64,000 nucleotides of DNA from Azadirachta indica. Its lineage: Eukaryota > Streptophyta > Magnoliopsida > Sapindales > Meliaceae. The translations under genes were made by a program, and so were the position numbers. The DNA is taken from positions 16,935,368 through 16,999,367 of the forward strand of contig CM040453.1 in NCBI GenBank assembly GCA_022749755.1, written 5' to 3'. Positions 23,361 to 35,166 of this stretch are shown here, piece by piece. Positions within the stretch are counted from its first letter, which is position 1, and every line of letters starts with the position of its first letter. The notes under the pieces were generated by a model. It did not search any database. It was not told where the DNA came from and saw only the letters and a list, made by a program, of their open reading frames with translations.

Positions 23361-24813
23361 AACTTTTTGAGAGACCATTAATTTTTTATACTAATATTTG
23401 ATACTTGTTATTTTCTTCTCACAATAATTATGGCTCTAGAGCTCCTCAATACCAATATTCTAAATTAAAATGATATAAATATAAAATATTTCTCAAATAA
23501 AAATGTAAACTATTTTTGTTTGCATATCCTCAATTTCCTATTTAACTGGATGAATTATCCCTGAAATATAAGATTTATGAAACTTTACATTGAAAAAACA
23601 TTTCAATCATTTCAACAAAAATAATCACCCTTTTTCACCCTTTTCTTTTTGGCCCTTTTTAGTTTTATTTTCTGATGAAATTAAGATCATAATCGTCATG
23701 GTTGATCGAAGGAGTTTAGATTATCGAACTGGGTTTCAGATTTGGGAGAGAGAGAGAGAGAGAGATCAGGCTTTGTTAATATAGAAATGTATGTAAATTA
23801 ATGCTCTGATCAATAAATATGAATTTGAGTACGTTAATTTTCCAAAACAATGTTGCACGGTCTTTCAATCATTACTTATCATCATATGAAAATATTCCTC
23901 TAGTGTAATTAATTAGTGCAATTATATATTCTTACTATTTCATATGAACATCATTGATGCTTCCAGCATGAGTTTCTTATAATTTATTTGGTTAGTTTGA
24001 ACTGCAATTAAATCAATCATTGATTGTCATCTGAATGCGAATTCAAACATAAATAAACAGGAGATGTTGAATTGAGATTAAAAGTGGGTCCTAGCTACTA
24101 CTTCAGTTATGTTTGTGATTTACTTATTGAAGGAATCTTGCATCAAAATATAATCATTGATAAAAGATCAAGACTGGCTAACTCTCCTTGTTTAATTAAT
24201 TAGATGCTAGAAAAAGCTAGCTGTGAGTTAGCTGCGCTGTGATTGCCAAGCCTAACTTAGCCTTCAAACACAAATCACAATATTAACTGAATATAATAAG
24301 AATTATATATGTTAACACGTGTCATTGTATCCTAATGAAACTTGTATAAATCGAAGACTCGAAATAGATAATTTGAGTGCATGCTATATACATCAAAAAG
24401 ACATATCCTCATACTGTGAATTAGCCGGCGAGTCGGGAGATCTTGGGGATCACGAAGGATCAACGTCTTCGGACAAATTTGCAAGTAGAAGACTGAAAGC
24501 TCTCTAGCTCGTAGTTTTTAAATTAACATATCTTGAAGGAATTAATATTCGAAAAAGAGAAACCCCACACACAACTATGTTGGTGATAAAATAAAATTAA
24601 TCTTATTTAAAATTAGAATTTGGAAGGATTATACAGTATACAGTTAGCTGATGGGTGGATGATCAGGACATAGATTTCTCCTTTTAACGGCCCTTTTATG
24701 ACCCTCTTCATCGAGCATTTTGGTGTGTTATAATATCTAAATGCCCTTGTTATTAGTAGAAGAAAAAGATGACGCCCCTATCTTAATTAATTATAATATA
24801 TACATTTGCTCTT
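23361..24813. other. intergenic DNA between the two duplicated segments
   Basis: A GA microsatellite lies at about 23748-23766. A 62-codon open stretch at 24319-24507 (ending GSTSSDKFASRRLKAL) starts without ATG and has mixed composition. It could be a leftover exon, but I recognise no family. The rest is AT-rich. Confidence 0.45.
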
Positions 24814-26860
24814 GGTCTTTGGGATATTATATGATTCTTTTTCTTATTTTATTTTGCTCTAATTCCTCAATTTTTGGGTTTAATTAAGGTAAACGATTGC
24901 TTGCGTCGTGTTGCGTATTAATTCGTTCTTAAAATGGAGATAGCTAGCTAGAGCTACAATCTTCCATCTACAGGATTCTCAAAGCATTAACTTGATTATG
25001 ATTAATATAATTCGAACATGAGCATAGGAAGATCAGGGCGACTTCCTCCAAATTAATTTACTGCTTCTTTATTTCAAATGTTAATTTTTCATTTTAATTT
25101 ATTGTTACAAGAACAAATTCTCAGGGTTAATGATATTAGATATTTGAATTCAGCAGCTACGTCATCTAATATTGTAGTTTCAAGAGTCTGCAACAACCTT
25201 CAAATGATCTATCTTATTGTAGGTTTCAAGAGTCAAAAGAATCAAAAGTTATAATATATATCCAACGGAAGTGGTCCAATAATCTGGGACTAACAAAATA
25301 TTTAAAAAAGAAGAGAAAAAGAAAAAGAAAACTCCTAGTTTAAGAAAAAAATACATGAAATCGACCAAGCCTTTGATGGCTTTAGAACTCCATTATTTTC
25401 TTTGAATCTTCTTGAAAAAGAAGACTGGTAAATGTCAGCTAGAATCCTCTTTTTATATTCTAGAACTTGTTTACTTTTATTTAATGGAATGATATTTCAT
25501 TTCATTTATTATTGATTACCAAGGCATATATATATTTTTATTAGTTAAGAATATTAATTCTTAATTCAAAAATCTACAAAGGGGTGTGTTTTAAACCTTG
25601 AACGAAATAGCGAATCCACAAATGTATTCTCATTGTCTCTGCAATTATGCAGATAATTAGCTCAGGAAATAATTCTCACTCTTTTGTAAAAGTACTTAGA
25701 CACGGGAGTTAAATTTATTTTTGCAAGCTTATTCAAATTAAAAGATTTTAATTTTATAGCACCAATAGTATATAGCTAGCTAACAAGTGTTAAATCTCTA
25801 AATGTTTGAATCAAGAGATCAAAATTTTGGAAGGTAAAGAGTCGTCAGTATACATTGAGAAAAGATAACATAAAGTAAGAACACTACTTGCTACTGGCGT
25901 GAAAGTCTAAAATCTAAAATATAAGCAACATGTAATCAAGGAAAATACTAAATCTTGTTGACCAATTTATCAGGCTTGATGAGCGGATTATTCTTCACCA
26001 AGATTTGACGATCAATCTTCTTGCAATCGAAGGTGCATGAATGTTCTTTCGGGCAACGATGCATCCCACAGAACAAATGCCCGCAGCGACACTTGAATCC
26101 TGTTAATCCAACTTTCTTGTTGCAATTTTGGCATCTATTTTTAACACGTGAAGAATTAGCAGTAGCAGACCCAGAGGTAACAGTCATGGGGGTTTCAGAG
26201 AGTGAAGATGCAGACTGGGGAGCCGGGTAAGAATCGACGAGAACTACTGAAGGGTTTGGCGGGTTGCAAAGTGAAGAATCGGGGGTAATGATTTTTGAAA
26301 ATCCTTGTAGCACTTTGAGCACATGTTTTTGTTCTCTTTGGTTCCGTGAAAGCCACAACCCATTGCGCAGAGAGGTGGAGCGGAGTGAGATGGAGTCGTG
26401 CTACTGCTATTGCTGCCGTTGAGATCCTTCTTCTTCCTCTTTGCCTCTTTGATTGTGATGAATTATGAGAATGCTCCTCTGACTGGAAATCTTTGGATGA
26501 TTTTTAGATGAGTGATACTGGCAGATTATATAATATGTATAGGAAGATATTTCAGACCAAATCTTATTCTAAACAAAGAGGGAAAATTTTTTAAAAATGG
26601 AATTAGATTTAGAATTAGAATTAGAACTGTTGTAGCAAATAAAATAACAGTGGGCTTGTTTTCCTAAAAGAAGACGGAATTTCTTAAGAATTATTTCTTG
26701 AACCGGATTAAAATAATGTGCCTGTTTTTCGAATGTGGAAGGGGAATTTAATTAACACTACAATATGAGGGAAAAGTAATTGAAGTATGCTCAGCTAGTT
26801 TAATGCGTGGAAAAATTTTATTTTCTTTTCAAATCGCTACTGTCTCCACCTGGAAAATAA
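24814..26860. repeat. segmental duplication, copy 2 (with broken A20/AN1 gene)
   Basis: Direct repeat of 20471-22530, with matching order of 3' flank, gene, TATA-like box and upstream region. Differences are mostly point changes and small indels. Divergence is clearly higher than between recent tandem copies but low enough to align by eye. Confidence 0.9.
25948..26429 (-). pseudogene. A20/AN1 zinc-finger gene, duplicated and broken
   Basis: Counterpart of the intact gene at 21583-22092. The original start codon is changed from ATG to AAG at 26429-26427. The A20 finger is still readable (LCAMGCGFHGTKENK..MCSKCYKDF). A deletion of roughly 30 bp near 26290 then removes part of the linker and shifts the frame. 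The AN1 finger lies in the other frame, within a 136-codon open stretch (25948-26358) that keeps all its Cys and His ligands. The two fingers therefore cannot be made in one protein. An AN1-only or A20-only short product from internal ATGs is possible but unproven. The AN1 part has stayed open, so the breaks may be fairly recent. Confidence 0.85.
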
Positions 26861-27281
26861 AAACAATAGGGTAGCCATCCTGCCGCTTCAGATAAATCTC
26901 GTCAAGAGAATTCCAATATGATCTGAAGTTTAAACAAGTTCAAATATATATACATATACGCACACAAAATGGCCTTCCGCGTTCCAAGTTTGCAAATTCA
27001 TCGGCAATAAATTCTTAGCGTATGTAAGGTAGACACGAAATAGGATGCTTTTCACAATTTGTATTTTGTACTTCAATGGAATCTCGTATTTATCATAAAT
27101 ATTATTAATACAATTAATCATAAAATTCAAGGAGTAATTTAGATACAAGTCCTTGTTTGCTGACAGAAAAATTAAAAATAACCATAATGTGTCGAAGAAC
27201 TCCTCCGTATCCTAATAACAATAGAATCCTAAAAAAACAAGGAAGTTCAGTTCAACCGTATCTTAAAGACTTCAATGTCTC

Positions 27282-27316
<35 letters not shown>

Positions 27317-27409
27317 ACCTAACTTTCCAGGACGAGCATTCTGCAATAAAATAATTTCCAGGTCGAAGGAGAGGGAAGAGAATTAGCAACGCAAACTCGC
27401 CTCTCTGCA
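26861..27409. other. F-box gene upstream region
   Basis: AT-rich spacer with a TA microsatellite (about 27295-27313) roughly 100 bp before the F-box ATG. The 27355-27409 stretch (GGTCGAAGGAGAGGG..CTCTGCA) is GC-balanced and probably the 5' leader. Confidence 0.5.
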
Positions 27410-28477
27410 ATGGCTATTGGCATCAAGGCATCAATTTCATGGTCTAGACTTCCCGATGATTTAATATGTTCGATCATGAATTGTCTTTATTTCGTCGATC
27501 TAATACGTTTCCGAGCAGTATGCAAGAGTTGGCGAAAAGTTGGCATTGAAGGAATAGTCAAACCTGCTGATATATTCCCATGGATGATGGCCTTTGATTC
27601 AGACTCATGTCACCTCTACGATCCTTCTCGCAAACAAAAATACACCGTTAATGAACCCAGCCCTGGAATTTTCATTAACACAGTGGTTTTGGCTTCAAAA
27701 TACGGTTGGATCCTTTTTGCCAAAACAAGACACGAAGATTTTATACTGACTAAGGCAAAACTTTTCTTATATACGCCTTTCAGTAATCAGATGATTCAAC
27801 TACCCAAGTTCAAAATAATGCATCACGATAAAGCAACATTTACAGCCTCTCCGGATTCTCCAGATTGTCAGATTTTTATACCATACCAATGGGCAAAAAT
27901 GTTCATTATCTACACTTGTAGGCCTGGAGACAAACGATGGACCAAGTTAACCAAGTTTTCATTCCGAGAGTTTTTCGTTGAGAAATTTAGAAAGATTTAC
28001 AATTTGGAGTATGTAGATGGTGTCCTGTACTGTTCTTTCCAACAGACCGCTATGGCTGTTTTCAACATTGCACTCAAGGAGGTAAAATTATTTCCATATC
28101 CTTCCAAGGGAATCGACAATGGTCGTTCCGATTACTTGATTGAATCGGGTAGAACTTTGCTACTTTGTCATGGTTTCAATAGAAATTTGATACGATGTCA
28201 TGAATCAAACAGATATTCTGTTTTCAGGTTAGACAAATCAGAATCAGAGATGAATTGGAGTAGAGTGCAGAACTTGGACAATAGATCATTATTCTTGAAT
28301 GATTATACACCATTTTTCACTCCAGGTCCAATGGACGAGAAGAGTGAATTGGCAAATACTATACATTTAGATTGTTGTAGCTGCAATTACTCTGTATGTG
28401 CAAAAATTTCAAAAATTTACGATTGGCAATATGGACATCTCAAGCATTGCTGTGTACAGTTTCCTTTACTAAGATAG
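27410..28477 (+). CDS. F-box protein with DUF295-type C-terminal domain
   Basis: A complete 355-residue single-exon frame. Residues about 12-50 form an F-box (SRLPDDLICSIMNCLYFVDL followed by RFRAVCKSWRKV), which binds SKP1 in SCF ubiquitin ligases. The rest, with LYDPSRKQKYTV, LFLYTPFSNQMIQLPKF, a WTKL segment and SVFRLD near residue 275, follows the pattern of the plant F-box/DUF295 (kelch-like beta-propeller) family, whose substrates are mostly unknown. The first ATG of the frame is used; the leader CTCTGCA precedes it. The family is large and fast-evolving in plants, so the target cannot be guessed. Codon use and the unbroken frame suggest a working gene. A minisatellite begins about 330 bp after the stop. 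Confidence 0.9.
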   Translation: MAIGIKASISWSRLPDDLICSIMNCLYFVDLIRFRAVCKSWRKVGIEGIVKPADIFPWMMAFDSDSCHLYDPSRKQKYTVNEPSPGIFINTVVLASKYGWILFAKTRHEDFILTKAKLFLYTPFSNQMIQLPKFKIMHHDKATFTASPDSPDCQIFIPYQWAKMFIIYTCRPGDKRWTKLTKFSFREFFVEKFRKIYNLEYVDGVLYCSFQQTAMAVFNIALKEVKLFPYPSKGIDNGRSDYLIESGRTLLLCHGFNRNLIRCHESNRYSVFRLDKSESEMNWSRVQNLDNRSLFLNDYTPFFTPGPMDEKSELANTIHLDCCSCNYSVCAKISKIYDWQYGHLKHCCVQFPLLR

Positions 28478-28497
28478 ATAATACACTCAGTTGGTTA

Positions 28498-28622
28498 TAA
28501 TATGTCTCTTCAATTTACTTATATATTTTTTCTTCCATTTACTTATAAAAGTAGAAGCAAAATCTACATATAATATGTCTCTTCAATTTACTTATATTTT
28601 TTCTGCCATTTACTTATAAAAG
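28498..28622. repeat. tandem duplication of about 74 bp behind the F-box gene
   Basis: AATATGTCTCTTCAATTTAC appears at 28499 and again at 28572, with matching CATTTACTTATAAAAGT in both units. The likely position is the 3' untranslated region. Confidence 0.85.
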
Positions 28623-28658
28623 TCATATACCAGAAGCAACTTACTTCTGCTTTTACTT

Positions 28659-28760
28659 CTACTTTAATATTTGAAAAAAACAAAGCAGCAGCTCTATATC
28701 CATATGAGACTACTTTAATATTTGAAAAAAACAAAGCAGCAGCTCTATATCCATATGAGA
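28659..28760. repeat. near-perfect 51-bp tandem duplication
   Basis: CTACTTTAATATTTG and the following AAACAAAGCAGCAGCTC and CATATGAGA blocks occur twice, offset by 51 bp, almost without differences. Confidence 0.9.
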
Positions 28761-28809
28761 TACGTATGAGATACATATTTTATAAGTAGAAGGAAAATCT
28801 ACTTGTATC

Positions 28810-29290
28810 AGAAGGATATATCCAGTTAAACTACCAAACTCCTGCATATTATATATCCCAGTTAAACTACTAATCTCCCACAGATACAGATTCAATCTCC
28901 CAGTGATATATCCCAGTCAAACTATCAAACTCCCACACCCAGTTAAACTACCAATCACCCACAGATACACATTCAAGTGATATATCCAGTTAAACTAGCA
29001 AACTCCCACAACCAGTTAAACTACCAATCTGATATATGCCAGTTAAACTAGCAAACTCCCACATCCAGTTAAACTACCAATCTGATATATCCCAGTAAAA
29101 TTATCAAACTAGCAAACTCCCACACCCAGTTAAACTACCAGTCTCCCACAGATACACATTCAACTGGTATATCCAGTTAAACTAGCAAGCTCCCACAGAC
29201 CACAGATTCAAGTGATATATTCTGGTTAAACTACCAAAAAGGTAAACAAGGTAACAAGGTACACAGATTCAAGTGCTATATTTACGTTTA
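28810..29290. repeat. minisatellite with CAGTTAAACTA core
   Basis: About ten irregular units of roughly 30-65 bp carry CAGTTAAACTACCAA, often followed by CTCCCACA, ACAGATTCAA and GTGATATATCC. Units lose or gain these sub-blocks. The core contains a MYB-site-like GTTAAACTA, but a regulatory role is speculation. Confidence 0.85.
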
Positions 29291-29398
29291 AACTACCAAA
29301 AATTACAAAAACATTTGTCATCTCACAAACCAGTCAATGAGACAACTAGCGTCACTGAAACTTCCTGAAATTTCCTTCTTGTCTGGGTCATAAATGCA

Positions 29399-30308
29399 TC
29401 AAATTTCCTCCCTTTTTCCTCCATTTGTCTTCTTGAACCTCTCAGCTTCATCCTGGACGAAGGACAAAATTTTTAGAAAATTACTAATAAAGAATCCACA
29501 TTTTATGTATCACTGTGAAAACTGTCAAATACTTACGTCAGCAGCTGTCTTGATGTCATTTATGTTACTAAACAAGAATTGTACCACCCCTTCTCTATCC
29601 TGAGGGATCTGCAAGCCTTTTCTTTCCATATCTTGAATCATTCGTTCCATCAGCTTCTCAGCAGTTTCTATGATATCGAGTTCATCAATGATAACACTAC
29701 TCGAATTATAGCGCAAAAAATTTGTTAAGGTTCTTGTCAGTTCCTCTTTGAAAAGTTGGTTCTTCCCGTAACCTGAAATTTAGAAATAGATATAAGAAAA
29801 AGAAACCTTGATTTGAAAATTTTGCTATTTTTTTCAATTCTATTTTTTAAAAATTTCTTCTTACCACCGTCTTTCAGATGTCCTCTCTCAAGAGACACAC
29901 CCGGGCGGGGAAGATCGTCCAAAATCACTGTCAGTCCCACTTTGTTTTTCATATCACCTGCAAAAATAGTTATTTCTTAAAAGGTAAATGTAAAACAATT
30001 AATATATTCATTAAGTGATAAACTAATTAAACAAAGAATGCATGCTTACCTTTCTTTCTCTCGTTCAAAAAGCTGTCTTCCAACTCGATTTTTCCTTCAA
30101 ATATCCTCTTCCGGAAACCCAGGTCCCACTCCTTGATATCTTGATTTCTACTGGATGAACTCCGCAAATCCTTTTCCAAAGAGTTACAGAGCAAGTCCAA
30201 CTCGTCGAAGTTTGCGCAAACGTGTTCCATGGATTCAGTGAACTTCCTTTTGGATTCAACCAACTTTGTTCTGATTTCAAGAAGTCGGCTTTCCCACTCA
30301 GACTCCAT
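29399..30308 (-). CDS. coiled-coil protein, four exons, function unknown (FRIGIDA-like N-terminus?)
   Basis: Four minus-strand exons join in frame: 30308-30050, 29957-29865, 29772-29537 and 29452-29399. All introns have GT..AG ends (donors GTAAGC, GTAAGA, GTAAGT; acceptors TTGCAG, TTTCAG, GTCCAG). The product is 213 residues. Residues 1-85 are charged and coiled-coil-like (MESEWESRLLEIRTKLVESK, later FDELDLLCNSLEKDLRSS). Exon 2 gives LDDLPRPGVSLERGHLKDGG. Exon 3 gives a helical segment (LMERMIQDMERKGLQIPQD). Exon 4 is a short basic tail, DEAERFKKTNGGKREEI. The N-terminus faintly recalls the coiled coils of FRIGIDA-like proteins, but the Frigida core domain is missing and I would not assign a function. 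The clean splicing and frame suggest a real small gene. It is convergent with the F-box gene. Confidence 0.7.
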
Positions 30309-33300
30309 GAATATACTGGAAAATGATCTTTGTTTCTTGGAAGATCGGTGAATGAATCAGATTGATGAAGTTTTTATCTTCTTCTTGTTTTTGTGTATTT
30401 GGTGAAGACTATTGGGAAGAATTGTCCAAGAAACAAGAAGAAAGATTAAAAATGATGTTTTGTGAATCAAAAGAAAACAGGGAAAGAGCAGAGACTGTTA
30501 AAAAGCGAAAAAGATGATCATTGAAGGTGAGCAGAACACCGAGGAAGGAAGAAACAGACAGAATCAATTACAGGTTCAGCAATTGCTAGATTGGAAACAG
30601 CTACAAATCTTTTATTATTGGAAAAATTGAAGAAGTCGAGGGAATAAGCTCTCAATTTTACTCTGCAAAAAACTATGAATCTTGCTTTCACTACTCTGGT
30701 TCTATGGCCAGAATACACAACTCCTACTAACTAACTAACCAACTAACTAACCAAATGATTATTTGGCAACTAATGCCACGTCAGCTAGCTTACAATTTTT
30801 AACGGATTTCGCGGGAAAAAAGTAACGGTAAAATTCGGTCTCTTTGCTCTCCAAGAATCAGAGTGCAAGAAAATAAGTAGGCGTTGTAAGTTGATACGTG
30901 CCCTGTTTACGTGATTTAGTTTAAGGGACACTTAGATCTACATATATCAGTATTGAAGTCTATTTTGATAAAACTCTGATATTAAAATTGTCTGACTATG
31001 CTTGTGGCCTCCTCATTTAAGATATCGAGTGTCATGAATATGCTTCCATCTGGTATTTTTCGTCTCCTCATCATCTGATTCCTTTGAAGCTACAATTGTT
31101 CGGCCGTTAGCTTGTTTCTCCCCAGTTCTTTTAATAGTTTTTAAGGTGTATATACAGTTCCCTTTTGTATTTAAAAAAGAAGAAAAGCGACTTGGAAAGT
31201 GCATTGCATCAGTTAATTAATTACTTAATGTTTTAATTGCTGATCTATCTTCTCTTCCTTTGTTATATCTATGTGTGGGTTTCCCAATCTTAGAAGAGGT
31301 ATGTGTTAATTCTCCTTATTTTCCCATTTAGTTTTTCGTCTTTCCACTGAAAGAGAATACGTCTAAAAGAAAAGAATCATGCACGTAGAAACTTAATTTA
31401 TTATTATTTTACATATACAACGATGACAATATTATTATAGTAGTAATATATATAATCCTAATTTATAAATAATATTGTTTTCAATCGATTTCACACACAA
31501 CCATAATCCCAATGCTTCTCTATTTATAATGATTTATATGTCAAAATTTTTTTACAATTATTAAAAACGAAAATGACATGTACACTTTTAGAATTTAATT
31601 AAAATTAAATATATTTTATTTCTATTAATTTTAAAAACACTAGTGTAAATTTTATTCGTTAAAATATTTGATTAATTTAGATGATTTATTCTCTTAATCA
31701 TAATTATATAAAAAGTGAAATTTATTAAGTTACTTTTATATTTATTAAAATTTACATATTAGACTAATACATAAGATATGTCTAAATTAGTATCATTAAC
31801 TTATATACTTAATCAAATGTTAGAGAGTCAATTAGTTTTTATTTTCTCCCACTATTAAATAAATGAGGGTCTTGTCAAGTGAAGTGACTCTTAAGCATAA
31901 ATATATTTAGGAAAATGACAATTATTAATCATCATTTAATACATAATATCAAGAAAAATCATACTAGACTCTAGAATTACCTCTTTAAGTTTTAATCCAT
32001 GAAATAGGTTATACTTAAAAAAAGTTTTAACCCTTTTTCGCTGCTTGTTTCTACATCAATCATACCATCATGTAGATTAAAATGTTTATAATTTAACAAT
32101 ACTGATGATAATCTCTTTTGAACACGTCTTTGACATTAAATGATGGATAATTTTATAATTATTAGGATTAAAATGTAAACACTACAAAAATTTAGTTTAA
32201 TAGAGCTATTTTTATAGTTGATTTTTAATCTATCACAAATAAAAATTTTATTTGCTGCTAACTTGCAACTAAAGACAATTTAGCCAAAAAAAAAAGGTCG
32301 CGGTTAATTTTATTGATTTTGATAAAAATATTATGTAGTCTAATTATAAAAAATATTGGAATACATAATTATTAAAAAATAAATTATAAGAGTTTATTAG
32401 TCATTACGTACTAATAATTAGAGTAAAATGATTAATTAATATAACTTTAAAATACATAAAGGTAAAATAATTATTTTTTATGACTGTATAGTAAATTAGG
32501 GAGTATCCGTCTATTTCATGAAACTTCAGATATTTATTTTTTCTCTAACATCAGAGAATATCTGTTTATTACCCCAAATGTTGGGGGTATCAGTCAATTT
32601 TTCTTAATTAAACAATATTCTGACAGATTCTGTATTAGGGTTATATTACCAACCTTCTGTTTTTTTCTTATTTAAAGAAACAGGTTCTGTATTTGCTTAC
32701 TTTGTGCCATAATCTTAATGAATCATACCATAGCAAGTTACACACACACATATATATACACACTTGAATATTCGATATCTTTGAACAGTTAAGACATATT
32801 ATTCTTTTACCATGCACATTTTCCTTATTTTATTAAGCAATTAAATTAATAATTTATTTGTATTCAAGTGAGGACTGAATTTTGGAGCAGCAATAACAAT
32901 AAGAATAAGAAGTAAAATTAACCTAGCAAAACTAAATAAATCTAATTTTGATTCTAACAAATTTGCCGTGAGAGGGAAATATTTACTTCCAGCCATAACA
33001 GGATAAGATGTGAAAATGAGTGGGCTAATTCTAAAGTAGCATTTGAACTAAGATTGCTAATCCTTATTGCTACGACAAACTATAAGTTTATGATTTATTT
33101 ATTCCTGTAGGATGCTTGAAATATAAATTTAACTTTTTTACTGGAAAAGTCTTCCTGTTTTCTGATTTTTAACAAATTGTGAACTGAATACACATTATTT
33201 GTGACCTTGACTAAGTTTTGTTTATCCTTTTTCGTAGTAAGCATTTGAAGAAAAGCAAGGTTTTTTATTCATGTATGCAAAGCAATTAGCATCACATACA

Positions 33301-33390
33301 GAAGGTTAGTACGATTGAGGAATGTATTTTTCTTGGTTTTGAGCAACCAAAATGGAAATGGTTATAACTATATGTATATGTACGAATTCT
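30309..33390. other. intergenic DNA, upstream of the coiled-coil gene
   Basis: 30309-30750 is probably leader and promoter of the minus-strand coiled-coil gene. A 63-codon open stretch on the minus strand at 31013-31204 ends in a charged tail (KESDDEETKNTRWKH) that could be a leftover exon; I recognise no family. CACTACAAAAATTTAG at 32180 resembles a CACTA-type end without a clear partner. The remainder is AT-rich. Confidence 0.4.
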
Positions 33391-33544
33391 GAATTTAGAT
33401 AACTGCATTGTGATTATAACCATTTGAATTTTGTTTGCATGGGCCCAATATGCAGGGAAGATTTGATGAATTTAGATAACTGCACTGTGATTATAACAAT
33501 TTGAACTTTGTTTGCACGGACCCAATCTGCAGGGAAGATTTGAG
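33391..33544. repeat. tandem duplication of 77 bp
   Basis: GAATTTAGATAACTGCA starts at 33391 and 33468. Both units end in TGCAGGGAAGATTTGA, with about seven differences. Confidence 0.85.
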
Positions 33545-35166
33545 TATGGAAATCCTGAAGCACATGGAGTTCCCCATAATTGATCTTAGTGTCTCGGCTG
33601 GCTGTTGTTGGTGGGCAAGAAATCTCCCTCAAATTGAGGGGTAGAAATCTGACTAATCCAGGCACCAAGTAAGCAGAATGTTATTTTTGTTTCAGGAGTT
33701 ATTCAGCTTTCCTTTGTTCTCTGTTTTAAGAAATGTTTGTGTGTAATCTGTGACAGGATCCATTGCACGTTCGTGGGTGGATAAGCATTGTAGGAAGTAA
33801 CCAGATTAACATGTCAAGCACCAGGTATGATGAGATAAACTTGTGTGGTTTAAGATTTCTGGACACATTTCCTAGTGTTTTTGGTTGATTTTTTGCTGAG
33901 TTATAATTTTTTATGCAATTGTTTTGTATTCACTTTGTACATTTGGGAAATTCTTGAGTACAATCCTTAAGAAAATCTATGGTTGGATGCCTCCTCATTT
34001 CATGAACAGGTGGAAAATGTTAGAAAGTAATTTGCAATCTTGAATATCAGAATAGAAGTTTGACAGTTGCAGAGTCTTCAAGAAGTTTTATTGATAAATC
34101 AAAAGTCCGGTTAGCTATTCAATTAATATTGTGTTTTTAAATAGAGTAAGTGAAGTTGTAATAAAAAAAGACCAACGTAAAAAAATAATGCAGCAGCAAA
34201 TGTTCTGCAAAAATGCAACTCTGCTTTCCAGTAAATAATTGAGACTACTGGAATCTGAATGTGATGGTGAGGCTAAAGTATATGATATCATTATCAAATT
34301 CATGATTATAGAAGGCCCAGATCAAGCGAAGCTCCAGATGTTGCTGCGAACTGTAAATAGATTGACTAGTTGCTGGGAAATGCAATGGTTATTGGAAGGC
34401 CCGGATCAATTGTTGTTGCTGGCGGTGAATGCAAATTGCTGTTATTTCTTTTTTTTCTTCTTTCTACTGGTGTTGGAGTTGTGATTAATTGGTGCTAATT
34501 GTGGCTGCTAATATTTGGTGTTGGATTTATCAATTAATTGTATTCTTTTCTAATTTTATTTTTTGGATGACATTGTTCTTGTTTTCTATTTAATAAATTT
34601 CTCTAAGTATAACGAAATTTTTTTGACGGGATATATTACAGTCTCTCATATTCAGCCGTAAAAAACTCTTGCGACTAATTTTTTATTATTTATGGTTGAT
34701 TTTTTTCGTCAAAAAAATTTTTTTTTTCTTATAGCATAAGTTTGACTTTATTTTAAAAACCTAACAATCATTTTTTCTATAATACAAATAGAATGAGAGA
34801 ATGAATTTATCAATCATGAAAAATATTTATATATATATATATGTATATAATAAATATACACTGTACGTACATGCGCGTGCACGCACACATATATACTAAT
34901 TAAGTTCAAATACAATATAACATATATGAATACATAGAAGACTACCATGCATACACATGAATTCAGAAAGATGCTCTACTTCATTGCATATCAAGGATGA
35001 ATTCAAGATATATTTTCGTCTTTAGAACTCTGCACATTTTGTATATCATATATATATACATATAAATATGCATATGTAGTAAATTTGTAAATTAATATAA
35101 TAAAAAGAAAAATAAAACTGGCCAAACAAATGCAAAGGAGAAGCATATACGTACCATTTCTTTGAA
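33545..35166. other. non-coding DNA with scattered splice-like signals
   Basis: TGCAG|GGAAG near 33530, CACCAA|GTAAGC at about 33667, GTGACAG|GATCC at about 33757 and CACCAG|GTATGA at about 33823 would fit two exons of a non-coding or decayed transcript, but no frame is open across them. 34810-34910 has TA/CA simple repeats. No gene is claimed. Confidence 0.3.

Noticed and set aside
24319..24507. 62-codon frame as a gene
   Set aside because: It has no ATG at its start and no recognised motif; noted only as a possible exon remnant.
33540..33660. Plus-strand start of an oxygenase-like gene (MEFPIIDLS)
   Set aside because: Only nine residues look familiar and the frame stops soon afterwards; too little for a gene call.
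32180..34735. 2.5-kb CACTA element from CACTACAAAAATTTAG to TTTTTTCTTATAG
   Set aside because: The two ends agree only loosely and no subterminal repeats or transposase were seen; a chance pairing cannot be excluded.
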